A stretch of DNA of 20,729 nt from Priapulus caudatus. Its lineage: Eukaryota; Priapulida; Priapulimorpha; Priapulimorphida; Priapulidae. Position 1 is the stretch's first letter. Every line of letters starts with the position of its first letter. The notes under the pieces were generated by a model. It did not search any database and had not been told where the DNA came from. It saw nothing but the letters and a program-made list of their open reading frames with translations. Below are positions 1-19,616 of this stretch, in pieces. The translations under genes were made by a program, and so were the position numbers. The DNA lies in the NCBI RefSeq assembly GCF_000485595.1, contig NW_014577345.1:58904-79632 (forward strand). Reading direction: 5' to 3'.

Positions 1-17
1 TAGATATATGTATATAT

Positions 18-57
18 CAGGAGTCTATCAATATTGATCAATATTGATAGACTCCTG
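18..57. repeat. Perfect 40-bp palindrome
   Basis: The 20-base arm at 18-37 is followed without a spacer by its exact reverse complement at 38-57. The core is AT-rich (ATCAATATTGATCAATATTGAT) with CAGGAGTCT/AGACTCCTG at the outer ends. It lies at the edge of a TA microsatellite. It could extrude as a cruciform or be the fused ends of a MITE; no function can be read from it. Confidence 0.9.
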
Positions 58-85
58 TATATATGTATACATTTATATATATATG

Positions 86-116
<31 letters not shown>

Positions 117-130
117 ATATATATGTTTAT
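58..130. repeat. TA/TATG microsatellite
   Basis: An almost uninterrupted run of TA dinucleotides with occasional TATG and TATAC units. An open frame that starts in the palindrome and crosses the run is an artefact of the repeat. Confidence 0.9.
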
Positions 131-432
131 GTGTCAGTGTGCGCGCAATGGCGGCGGCGTGTGTTTACAGTTGAAACGCTTCAAGTGGGTACCTGTGAAT
201 CAGCACCTATCATAGAATCACCAGGCAAGACATCCATCATCAATAAATGTATTAATCTAATTAAGGATACTGTCAATTAATTAAAATTTAATAAAAATAA
301 TATATCTACGATTAGTACTGGAAGGGTTGTGCTAAGCTTTGTGTTAATTTGGTGATAAAATTAAAATAATGTAAAAAATTATAAATGAACGCATATAATC
401 GCTAATAGATGTCGCTAGCGTTCAGCCTTTCC

Positions 433-524
433 AATGCGATGTAGACTGGTACTCGCTCCCACCTCGATTACTCGATGGGTACCTAAGCTGAAAGGTGGGA
501 CCGGGTACCAGTCTAAATGCGATG
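433..524. mobile_element. 74-bp MITE with 9-bp target duplications
   Basis: The element at 442-515 starts TAGACTGGTAC and ends GTACCAGTCTA. Its inverted repeats are about 23 bp with a few mismatches and continue to CCCACCT/AGGTGGG around a loop of about 28 nt. It is flanked by identical 9-bp direct repeats, AATGCGATG, at 433-441 and 516-524. A 9-bp duplication fits Mutator-like elements, but the element is too short to assign. It has no coding capacity and lies about 335 bp upstream of the TGS1 start. Confidence 0.85.
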
Positions 525-849
525 TACCCATGCTCTACAACATGCACTGAAGGAACTGAAGAGAGGAATTATTAATATTATACTAGATTATAATCGTGGT
601 CTACATCCTGTATAAATTACATCAGTCTAGCAATGTTACAATACATATAGTACGTCAGCAATACTAATTTGTTTGTAGATGAAGCCAACCAACAAGACTG
701 AATGATGTCCGAACTGGCACTGCCACTGGCACTGGCCACTGCCACCGAAGCCGGCGAAGACGAAGTTCGCAGGCTGAGGCTACATAAATAACGTGACACC
801 GTCTTACTTGCGCTTACGTGCCCTATAATACAAAACAAACTGATAAGCC
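525..849 (+). promoter_or_regulatory. TGS1 upstream region and possible 5' UTR with uORF
   Basis: Non-coding DNA before TGS1. If transcription starts early enough, 702-791 is a 29-codon upstream ORF beginning ATGATGTCC, over a CTGGCACTGCCA-type repeat. The transcription start cannot be placed. In-frame TGA and TAA immediately before the ATG at 850 (TGATAAGCCATG) show that the TGS1 reading frame cannot extend upstream in this exon. Confidence 0.4.
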
Positions 850-7201
<6,352 letters not shown>

Positions 7202-8204
7202 CCAGTTCAAGTGTTGTAAATAGGATTTATCAGCAGTTAATGACATAAACATAATTAACCATTAATGCCTGATTGCGATGCCACTATAGAGTTGAGTTTT
7301 GAACTGTCTGAGTTTTGCCTGAGCAACCAGGCAGAAATTGTTTTATTATTCCAATTTCATATCATGATTACATATAAGTTCAATCATGTTGCTTGTATTG
7401 CATGTTGTTTTGTATATGTATATTTAATAGTCATCACATTTTATGTAAAACTTTGATCTTGAATATATACAATATCTGGTTGTATGATGATGTATTGTGT
7501 ATGTATTATGATGTTTAGCATGTGTGCACCAGCATACAAATTCCATGCGAATCTTTCAAATAATTGAAAAAATTCATTTCATTTCTGTTTGTTTAGGCCA
7601 TTCTACCCTAAATGTTTTTTAATGTAAGCCTTTCTTACCATTTCATTGTCTGGCAGAAGCCCTGTAATCCAACACATAGTCATACATACTCGAGTTTAAT
7701 CAACAGGAAGCTTTCTCTAGCATGAGAATTATTTACACATGTACATAGAATATATATTATATATTTATACAGTACATAATAACGTCATTAAATTTTTGTT
7801 AAGAAACTTATGAGAAAAACTTTAGAGGGCAATAGTAGCAATTAAGGAGGAAGCTGGACACGCTAGAATTCTGATAGTCGTTAGGGTCATTAATTAGGGT
7901 TGTAACCGTATCAAACGATGATATGTGTCATGATGAAGGCTTGATCTATGTTTATCTTGTGGCAATTGTAATTCTTCTTATGTAATTGAAATTAATAATG
8001 TATATAATTATATAGATATAGGGCTACCAACTAACTGCTCATATATGCATTTTGGCTAAGAGTGAGTAAGAGACGATGACGATAACAAAATATGTATCAT
8101 TCATGACTGTATATTTAAAATATGTTGTCACAGAAGCTATATTTTTATATGGAATAAATCTAAAATGATTATCTCTTATTTGCTATTTTATTATGTTAAT
8201 AAAG
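7202..8204 (+). terminator. TGS1 3' UTR with poly(A) signals
   Basis: AT-rich non-coding sequence after the TGS1 stop. AATAAA occurs at 8153-8158 and 8199-8204, the second followed by a T/G-rich stretch. An ATTAAA near 7783 could give a shorter form. A 63-codon open frame at 7265-7456 shows no similarity that I recognise and is treated as chance. Confidence 0.5.
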
Positions 8205-8493
8205 TAAGTATTAATATATTTGTTTCAAAGTAAAACTAAAACTCTCTCATATGGGTTTGCGATTTCTCACTAGATGACGCCACGATTGTGTCACTGTTTC
8301 AGAAGGTCAGAAGTTTCCATCCCCGTGAAAAGGCATATTTTGGAGTGAATTTCGGTCTTCTTTGAACGTATGTTATGTTATACTGCATTACACTGTTATT
8401 ACGTGAAAGATAATTCTCGATATTAAGCGTTATATGTAGTGAAAATGTCGTTCCCTAGCCGTAGAAACTGATCGTACGTAGTCGAGTTTGGTC
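8205..8493. other. Intergenic spacer, nothing recognised
   Basis: Unique-looking AT-rich sequence between the TGS1 poly(A) region and the composite transposon. No convincing exon, repeat or RNA gene was seen. Confidence 0.5.
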
Positions 8494-10161
8494 ATTCCCA
8501 ACACAGGCACTTGGAACGTCTCAATTAAAAAAAGTAATGACTAATGAGTAATGGGTAATGGTAAATAAACACGAAATGTATTTACTACCAAAGTCTTAAT
8601 GTTTCTCTACTCTATTTCGCTTATTATTGCCGATAATTACCCGTAAATGCCTGTCAAATGCTCATCTGCAGAACTGCAACACACAAGTACACCGCACGCC
8701 CGCCCTTAGGCTTAGATACAATAATGTAACCCAAACACAGGATAGAGTTACAACGCGAGCCTATGCTTTTCTTTGGAGGAACCCCGGAGTATGTATCACA
8801 ATACTCTGTATTAAACTAATATAACCTGTTACAAAATTTCGAAGCGACGAGCCGCGATATTTTGAGCGCCATTTCTGGTGACCTGTGACACTGGCTTTCC
8901 CAATGTGCATAGCGATCGACAAACTTCGGTCAGCTTTAGTGCGCTGTGAGCCCTCCGATTGGTCGGTGAATCCGCTCTTCAAACCGAAGTTTGCTGATCG
9001 CTATGCACATTGGGAAAGCCAGCGTCACAGGTCACCAGAAATGGCGCTCGAAATATCGCGGCTCGTCGCTTCGAAATTTTGTAACAGGTTATATTAGTTT
9101 AATACAGAGTATTGTGATACATATTAAGTACCAGGATAGCGGAGAAAGGGACGTGTTTAGAATAAACCCAGTTTGGAAGTTCTAGTCTCTGAAAACGCAC
9201 CAGCAAACCGCCTTGAGTGATTCACTCAGGGGTTCCTCCAAAGAAAAGAATAGGCTCGCGTTGTAACTCCATCCTGTGTTTGGGTTACATTATTGTATCT
9301 AGCCCGCCCTGTGCACAAACAACATGAATATCACTATCAGAATAAGAGAGCAGGTAGGAAAGCGTGATCGCTCGATTCATTTCACACCACAGCACGAATA
9401 CACATTCAACAGCTTCCATCTTGGTATCTATGTGTAGCTAAATGTTCACTTGTTTGAATTATAACTATGTCCTTTGTTCTTACCTACTCCCGCCAGAGAT
9501 ATCTCGTGAAATCCTGCAGGAAATGTTCTTCGTGAAAATGTAAAGAGTACGAGATGTCTGTTTATAGTTTTATACACGAGTAATGGGGCGCATTGCATGC
9601 CGGGATGAGCTGCTGCCTCCCTCCGAGCCTCTGGTTCGAGGCCCGCCAAGCCAAGCATAATGCGCGCGGGCATGACGTCACACACACATGACTACAGTGA
9701 TCGATCGAAAGTACCTCCGTTAGGGATTTTCGGATGATACGTCCTCTTTACATTTTCACGGAGAGAACATTTCCTGCAGGATTTCACGAGATATCTCTGG
9801 TGGGAGTAGGTAAGAACAAAGGACATTGTTATAATTTGAACAAGTGAACATTTAGCTACAGATAGATACCAAGATGGAGGCTGTTTGGTGTGTTTTCGTT
9901 CTGTAGTCGTGTGAAATGAAGCGAGCGTCGAGCGAATTTTGCGATCACGCTTTCCTACCTGCTCTCTTATTCATGTTGTTTGTGCACAGGGCAGGCGTGC
10001 GGTGTACTTGTGTGTTGCAGATGAGCATTTGACCGGCATTTACGGGTAATTATCGGCAATAATAGGCAAAATAGAGTAGAGAAACATTAAGACTGGTAGT
10101 AAATACATTTCGTGTTTACATTTTTTTTTTTAGACGTTCCAAGTGCCTGTGATTCCCAACA
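8494..10161. mobile_element. Long-inverted-repeat foldback transposon (outer element)
   Basis: The element is 8502-10151, with termini CACAGGCACTTGGAACGTCT and its reverse complement. ATTCCCAA lies directly outside both ends (8494-8501 and 10152-10159; the match extends to ATTCCCAACA). ATTCCCAA fits the nTnnnnAn pattern of hAT target duplications. The left arm is 8502-8706 plus about 9311-9552; the right arm is about 9737-10151. This gives arms of roughly 415-450 bp around a loop of about 184 nt. A second element (8707-9301) interrupts the left arm. No transposase ORF was found, so it must be non-autonomous. Arm identity is high by eye, suggesting recent activity. Confidence 0.85.
8698..9310. 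mobile_element. Second foldback element nested in the left arm of the first
   Basis: The unit at 8707-9301 is flanked by identical 9-bp repeats GCCCGCCCT (8698-8706 and 9302-9310). Its arms start TAGATACAATAATG at 8713 and end CATTATTGTATCTA at 9301. They run to about 8930 on the left and from about 8982 on the right, around a 51-nt loop. Six bases (TAGGCT, 8707-8712) stand between the left duplication and the start of the matched repeat. The right arm carries about 106 extra bases (about 9123-9228), including the small palindrome TGAGTGATTCACTCA, which are absent from the left arm. No coding capacity was seen. Confidence 0.85.
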
Positions 10162-10438
10162 ACTCGCACTATTACTATTAGCCCGACCAGGCTGTGTGAC
10201 TAACGTCAATATACACAGCCTGACATACATCCATTGGATAATCTTGTACCTCTACAAAAACTGCCGAACAATTACGTATATCTCAAATAAAATAATCATC
10301 TAAGCATTTCTGTCTTGTTATGTATCAAGTATAACCTTTACCTTATAGTATTCCAGCGTTGTTATTAAAACTAATACCTCAGTTCGCTCTGAACATTGTA
10401 AATTTCAAGAGACGAACCTAAATTTCACTTTAACCGCC

Positions 10439-10721
10439 AACCGCCATGTTTCCACTGCGCATGCGTTTCGATCGGAACGCGGAAAACACAAAACGACAAC
10501 ATACCATAGCGTTGCAACTCGCGTTGGCGCGAGCATAAATAAGCATAATATACTCGTATATATATAAATATTAAAACAGTGAAAACCAGGAAACGTCAAT
10601 CTACAACAACTTAATAATTATCATTACGAAGATATGTACTTGCCTTGTGTTAAGGCCTACGCACTGTGAAAATCAGGTCTATTGTCGATTTTAGTCGCAC
10701 CGAACATGGCGGACATGGCGG
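10439..10721 (+). promoter_or_regulatory. Presumed COX6C promoter: NRF-1-like and YY1-like sites
   Basis: TGCGCATGCG at 10456-10465 matches the core of the NRF-1 site. CCGCCATGTT at 10441-10450 is a YY1-type ATGGCGG core on the minus strand. Two further ACATGGCGG copies lie head to tail at 10704-10712 and 10713-10721. In animals both motif types are common at promoters of nuclear genes for respiratory-chain subunits. COX6C coding begins exactly at a splice acceptor, so a non-coding first exon should lie in this region; I could not fix its donor. Confidence 0.5.
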
Positions 10722-10867
10722 CTGTCTGGTTGTTTTCATCCAATTCATCTAAGAAAATACGCATAACTCGATAAATAAGTAGCGGCCAGTAGCGCCCAGT
10801 TACCGCGAGCAAGCCAGAGGTTTATATAGATTCGTTTGAGCTATTACATGTGACGCCAGCTGTGGCG

Positions 10868-11026
10868 ATGTTTGGATACCGAGCCAACTACAAGTTTTTT
10901 ATGGGCAAGAATTTGAAACGGTCTTCTAATCCTAGCAAAGACCGTTTCTTGGAGCTATATGACTATCACTGTCACAGTGCATCAACTAACCAGATGAAGC
11001 GTTACCCAAGCTACGAAATTGTATAA
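10868..11026 (+). CDS. Unrecognised 52-codon small ORF upstream of COX6C
   Basis: An ATG-to-TAA frame of 52 codons begins MFGYRANYKFF and ends KRYPSYEIV. It is rich in Tyr, Lys and Ser. It has no signal peptide, membrane segment or family motif that I recognise. It could be chance, or a uORF if the COX6C 5' UTR spans it. Kept because its composition is protein-like for an AT-rich region. Confidence 0.15.
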   Translation: MFGYRANYKFFMGKNLKRSSNPSKDRFLELYDYHCHSASTNQMKRYPSYEIV

Positions 11027-11148
11027 TTTAGGCCTAAATCATGTCACTTGACAGATACAGGAACTAAGTTTATCGAAATTCCTTACAGATCTGCTGCGTT
11101 GCATTATTTGCTAAATCTCTAGTTTAATAGTCGACATTGTTCTTGCAG

Positions 11149-11767
11149 ATGTCTGGAGTAATAGCAAAACTGGCACGGCCGCAGCTAAGAGGTCATCTAA
11201 CATCTAGCATCAAGAAAGACATGGCTATTGCTATTGCACTCGGCCTTGCAGCCAGTATCTCTTACAAAGTGTTCGTGTCTGACCGCAGAAAGCAGAGATA
11301 TGCGGATTTCTACAAGTACGGCACTACAAGTTCTACTATTAGTATTACAAAACTACCAAATCTAAAGCTATGATTATTTTTCAGTAATAAACTCAATCTA
11401 TATCTAGTTGTTAAACAGTCTTAGAAATAAGTCATGAAATCTTAGCCAGTTCTGATTTGTAAAATTTTTGATTATACTATATAATCTGTAATAAAATCTG
11501 AAAAAAGTAGTCGGTCCTGCTCAGCAGTTAACAGTCCCGGACAATGGTATTGGCTGCTATTCTCAACACTGATATTTAAACTGGAAAACGTGATATCTGA
11601 TAAACAATTGACATGCCTAATGGCGTAAATGCTAATATTTTACTGCTGTTGTTTCTTAAAAGCTTTCTACTTGTTGTTTTATTTCACAAAGGAACTACGA
11701 CTTGCAGAAGGAGTTCGAAAGGATGAGGCAAGCTGGTGTTTTCAATTGCGCGCCGGCAGATGAATAA
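11149..11767 (+). CDS. COX6C: Cytochrome c oxidase subunit 6C
   Basis: A small nuclear-encoded subunit of respiratory complex IV in the inner mitochondrial membrane. Coding exons are 11149-11315 and 11692-11767 (243 nt, 80 aa; human 75), joined in phase 2 with GT-AG ends. The N-terminus is MSGVIAKLARPQLRGHL. A single membrane segment with MAIAIALGLAASISYKV spans about residues 25-41. The matrix/intermembrane part has VSDRRKQRYADFYKNYD and the family end FERMRQAGVFN. The start ATG lies directly after the acceptor TTCTTGCAG, implying an upstream non-coding exon. Reading through the donor gives a spurious frame ending in the intron. No damage seen. Confidence 0.95.
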
Positions 11768-12478
11768 CTGGCGACCATCTAGACTAATTTAACGTTGTTA
11801 GGTGAGTACTCACACTATAAAACTACTGCAAACTACCACTACTAAGCTTACAAATAGTACAGTAGGAGTGTAGTACAGTAACCTGCATATAAATGGTCGA
11901 TAATGACAAAAAATACAGTGAAACCCCGATTTTACGCGAATTCGGATATAACGTGATGAGTCATTGGACCTGTTATTTTCCCTATTCCGGAACTGAAAAG
12001 TTTTTTGATGAGTTAAGCCGGCCTTAGATCGAAGCGACGATCGCCTATAGATCGCTCAACTAAATGAGTTTACATGACTTGTTGCTGTGGGGGGTCAGTT
12101 TATACGCTGATTTTCTTGAACCCCGTTTAAGCGCGTCCCCGCTTTTTTGCAATGACATTTTATGGACCCCAACGATCGCGTTATAACGGGGCCACACTGT
12201 AATATAAAAACAGTCATATTAGCTCTTACAAATATGTTAATTCTTTTTGCAGGAATGTGATTAAATGCCACAGGAGTAATGCCATTAATGAGTAGATGGC
12301 GCCACATGTTCTCAGATAACTGATATTCAGTACGATACTGGATTCAATCGTTATTGTTTTTTGAACGTACTAGTAATTACATCATTCAGTAAACTAGGTT
12401 TGTCTGCTAACTTATGTCGACACGTTTCAAACAACATTTCCTGTAATTATACCAGCAATAGGTAAAAGATGTAATAAA
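11768..12478 (+). terminator. COX6C 3' UTR with probable intron and poly(A) signal
   Basis: A strong donor (GTTAG/GTGAGT, last exon base 11801) lies 34 nt after the stop, and a strong acceptor (TTCTTTTTGCAG) precedes 12253. The intron would be 11802-12252. AATAAA follows at 12473-12478. A junction 34 nt after the stop is nearer than the roughly 50-55 nt usually needed to trigger nonsense-mediated decay. The splice is inferred from the sites only. Confidence 0.55.
11914..12201. mobile_element. pogo/Tigger-like MITE in the COX6C 3' UTR intron
   Basis: The element at 11916-12199 (284 bp) begins CAGTGAAACCCCGATTTTAC and ends CGGGGCCACACTG, flanked on both sides by TA. CAGTG-type ends and a TA duplication are typical of pogo/Tigger members of the Tc1/mariner superfamily. 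The inner repeat TTTTACGCGA pairs imperfectly with TCGCGTTATAA. No transposase is encoded. Confidence 0.75.
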
Positions 12479-12503
12479 TTTAAAATACGTGTGAAAATGT
12501 TTC

Positions 12504-13202
12504 TTTATTAAAGTATTTTGCTTAATACTATTGTGTAGAGTAGTGAGAACATGGACAAATTCGATTAGTTCGTTTGTGGGTTGTAAATTGAAGGCATGCT
12601 CTAAATGGTTTTCAAATTCATTATTAAAATGCTTTATGAGGCTTGATAATTTTAATTGATTGACGACTTAAATGACTCGATAATTGACTGATAACTCAAC
12701 GATACACAAAATTCATACAAAAGACTAAGACAAATGCAAGACACGCAACTGCATGCCACCAAATGTAACATATAAAATAAGTAATAATTGATATTTAACT
12801 ACATTCCCAATTTAATTGGCAGTTGCTTTGCATGTTCAGTAGTTGTGAACTGGCCCTGTCAGAAGTTGGTCCAATCTGATTGGGTATCTCTAATCATCAA
12901 CTTTGCATGATAAGTTACGTCCCGCACGTCCATAATTACACGTGCAGCATTAAACGCCCTGCACATTGCGTGAACAGAAATCAATATAAAACTATGTTAT
13001 GTACAGAGATGATTCAGTATACAGCACAACCAGTCCTCCAACAGATGGTATCGTGAGCACGTAAGGTTGCAGGTAGATGCGAGGTTCCGTAGTAGAAGCA
13101 TCGCAGTCCTGAACAGGTTACGATCACGCACCTAACTGTCGGCAACAACTTGATCCTATTCAAGATCAATTCTAACGTTTTAAGTATGCGACCACGCATA
13201 CG
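12504..13202 (-). terminator. Probable GALE 3' UTR and poly(A) signal
   Basis: The minus strand carries AATAAA at 12509-12504, the first good signal I see after the GALE stop at 13203. The UTR would be about 700 nt. The sequence is AT-rich and holds no other recognised gene. The signal is 26 bp from the COX6C signal on the other strand. Confidence 0.4.
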
Positions 13203-17146
<3,944 letters not shown>

Positions 17147-17270
17147 TGCCGTTCTGTTATGCCTCCAGAAATAGCGGCTCACGTCGCGTATAGACCTGTG
17201 CGCGGACAAACTGGCATGTCAAGTGGAGAGCATTTCTGTTACATCTATCAAGAGTCATAATAGAGTCTTG
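17147..17270. other. Unassigned sequence upstream of GALE exon 1
   Basis: Non-repetitive sequence where the GALE start, 5' UTR or promoter should lie. No clear ATG in frame with the conserved pieces, acceptor site or core promoter motif could be chosen. Confidence 0.3.
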
Positions 17271-17299
17271 TTTTATGGACTATGATTTATTGCGCCATG

Positions 17300-17585
17300 G
17301 AAACAGCAGCGCACGCCCGAAATTATATGCACACGCCGCGCTGCTCGCGCACTCTCTCAGTACACCGGGACGCATATACAGACCGCTGCGCAACACGCAC
17401 TCTTATACACAACGCACGCACATAACAGACGCGCGCACACGCACATCTTATACTACACGCAGCGCCATATACAGACGCGCGCACACGCACACTCTCTTAT
17501 TTAACACGCCTACGCAAATACACAGACATGCGCTGCGCACAGAATAACGCAAACACGCAACAAACAAAGCATACACACGCGCTCA
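17300..17585. repeat. Degenerate AC/GC-rich minisatellite
   Basis: Loose repeats of CATATACAGAC-CGCGCACACGCAC-TCTTAT occur near 17370, 17424 and 17470, grading into ACGCACACACGCGC. Alternating purine-pyrimidine sequence of this kind can adopt Z-DNA. Open frames across it are low-complexity artefacts. Confidence 0.6.
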
Positions 17586-17935
17586 TGACCGATATCAATA
17601 ACCAAGTTGATCTGCAGCTTGCACTGTCACGATAGATACAATCAATGTAACCTAACAAGGTATAGGTTCATTACCTCTTAACCTTATTTTGTTGGTGTTA
17701 CTTATTTGTATCTATGTCACCATTAGATATATACACGCAATACAATGCTGTTGTATATATCTATTGATGTCAGAATGCGGATGATCATTCATTTAAACGA
17801 GTCAATTACGATCAGTTGTGTCTGTCATGAGAGATCCTCGGGGCAATGAATGAGGAATTGCCGGCGCGTAAGACTATTGGGGTTAAAGTTGCCAGGTATA
17901 TGGCAGTAGCTACTCACAGTTCTTTGTTGCGTCTG
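17586..17935. other. Intergenic, nothing recognised
   Basis: Ordinary AT-rich sequence between two microsatellite blocks. No exon, RNA gene or clear repeat was seen. Confidence 0.5.
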
Positions 17936-17979
17936 GTTGTCTCTGTTTCTCTCTTCTCTCTTCTCTCTCTCTCTCGCGG

Positions 17980-18061
<82 letters not shown>

Positions 18062-18093
18062 TCTCTCTCTCTGCTCTCTCTCTCTCTCGTTGG

Positions 18094-18162
<69 letters not shown>

Positions 18163-18330
18163 GCTGTCTCTCTCGATCTCTCCTCTCTTTGGTTCTCGCT
18201 CTCCCTCTCTCTTACACAAACAAACATGCGCTCTTTCTCTCACACACACACAACACACTCTCTCACGCGCGCGTCAACTTCTCTCGCTCTTTCGCTTCCC
18301 CTTCTCTTTCCCTGCCTCCTCTAGAGCGTG
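17936..18330. repeat. Long CT microsatellite with short AC run
   Basis: A polypyrimidine block, mainly CT, with an almost pure core at about 18097-18152 and interruptions elsewhere. It passes into CACACACA near 18240 and then CT/TTC-rich sequence. All overlapping open frames (Ser-Leu or Arg-Glu repeats) are artefacts. Confidence 0.95.
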
Positions 18331-18441
18331 ATACATCCTTACCTCTCGCGTTGGTCGGGAGCATTGACTGTTACGCTCTGTTAGATCTGCTATTATCATA
18401 AGCAGTACCAGTGCTACAAATCAGGAAGTAAACTGCATTCA

Positions 18442-18512
18442 CTGGGATGAGCGCGGATCGCCTGACTGCACCCAGTGACTGAGTGCAGTCAGGCGATCTG
18501 CGCTCATCCCAG
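18442..18512. repeat. 71-bp hairpin with 30-bp arms
   Basis: Arms 18442-18471 and 18483-18512 (starting CTGGGATGAGCGC) pair with one mismatch around an 11-nt loop, CCAGTGACTGA. No flanking direct repeat was found. It is probably a tiny MITE or foldback; a structured RNA is possible but unsupported. Confidence 0.85.
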
Positions 18513-18566
18513 CTTATGGCAATGTACGAGACCATACATAGCGTATTTTTAATCAGGAATATTTAA

Positions 18567-18735
18567 TACAGTGGTCTCCGCTTTACCGGGACATGTCGGA
18601 AATTAATCATAAAAATGTACCGATTAAGCGGTGAAAACATAACAACGTCCGTAAGAATTGTTTTTCAAAGACATGCTGTTTAATCAACCGATATGCACCC
18701 ATTTATCCGTGTCCCAATAAAGCGAGGACCATTTT
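18567..18735. mobile_element. Second pogo/Tigger-like MITE, right end degraded
   Basis: It begins TA-CAGTGGTCTCCGCTTTACC at 18567. Towards 18730 it has GTCCCAATAAAGCGAGGACC, an imperfect inverted copy of the left end, but the final CACTG is lost. It resembles the element at 11916-12199 in its CAGTG start and TA flank, with a different interior. Confidence 0.55.
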
Positions 18736-18904
18736 AATATTCTATTATTCGATGATTCACATGAAAAGTGTAATGTGTAGCAAATTTACGTTTAGTCAGA
18801 ATTGGATTCATCAGATGCAGCTAACATTCAAAGACCCCCTATCATAATTGCGCCCCGCCTACTCATGTTATTGCGTCCCATTACTGTATCGTGTAATGAT
18901 ACTA
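18736..18904. other. Intergenic, nothing recognised
   Basis: AT-rich sequence with no supported feature; an open frame from 18802 runs into the following simple repeat. Confidence 0.45.
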
Positions 18905-18997
18905 CTGCACATGCGCACGCACACACGCACGCAAGCACGCACGCAAGCACATGCTTGCACTGCGCACACGCTTGCGCTTGCGTAGAGGGGGGGGGGG
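18905..18997. repeat. AC/GC simple repeat ending in an 11-G run
   Basis: CACGCA/CAAGCA units are followed by their approximate reverse complements (GCTTGCGCTTGCG), so the block can fold back. It ends in eleven consecutive G at 18987-18997. Confidence 0.85.
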
Positions 18998-19112
18998 TGT
19001 CAACGTCTTAGCATAATATATTAGCTAACGGACGAAAGAATTTTGATGTCAATCTATTGCATGGTGGCTGCGCGCTTTCGGTAACTTCGATGCGCTCTTT
19101 ACTATAAACGTA

Positions 19113-19143
19113 ATATGATGATAATAATAATAAGAATAATAAT
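19113..19143. repeat. (ATA)n microsatellite
   Basis: A short run of AAT/GAT/AAG triplets. Confidence 0.75.
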
Positions 19144-19412
19144 TTACAAAAATTGAGCGTCGGGAAAGAAGTCCCAAATGTGCTTTGTGTTGTTCCGTCG
19201 TAATTCCATTTTTATCATGAATTTTATCAATTTATTGTGGTTAATATTGCCGTCAACTGCTGTTTGTTGTAGTTTAGTCTACTAGTAAAAAATTCAGAAG
19301 TTTTCACTCGTTGAAATATCTCTTCCTCGTAGTTGCTCGGTCACGTGCGTAGCCCGTTGCGTAACATTTGGCCCTCCCGTGGCATTTATCGGAACTACGA
19401 ACACAAACAAAC

Positions 19413-19423
19413 ATGGCATCGAG
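19413..19423 (+). CDS. Possible first coding exon of an unidentified gene
   Basis: ATGGCATCGAG is followed directly by GTAAGT, a near-ideal splice donor, and preceded by AAAC. Such a short start (Met-Ala-Ser-) spliced onto a distant second exon is common in animals. Upstream is a CACGTG E-box at 19342-19347. No second exon can be identified in the remaining 1.3 kb, so this rests on the start context and donor only. Confidence 0.25.
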
Positions 19424-19616
19424 GTAAGTGAAGTGGCAAACTTATGGGGATTTCTTCCTCTTCTTTTAAAGTTTAACGTTATCAATGTGTACACTAGGTG
19501 TAAGGTTAATGAGGAAGAATATAAAATAATACCAAATTGCACATTTTAAAGAAGCTGGAACACTCATTCTGATAATGTAAATGGTTGTCCAATCTGGCCA
19601 GATGGCATTGCCAGGT

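Noticed and set aside
702-791. 29-codon ORF upstream of TGS1 as a separate gene
   Set aside because: It is short and built on a small internal repeat. At best it is an upstream ORF, and the transcription start is unknown.
9633-9643. GGTTCGAGGCC resembling a tRNA B box
   Set aside because: It lies in the loop of the foldback element. No A box at proper distance and no cloverleaf or acceptor stem was found, so no tRNA or tRNA-derived SINE is called.
17825-18401. Several long Ser-Leu or Arg-Glu open frames on both strands
   Set aside because: All come from the CT microsatellite, which is open in several frames by composition.
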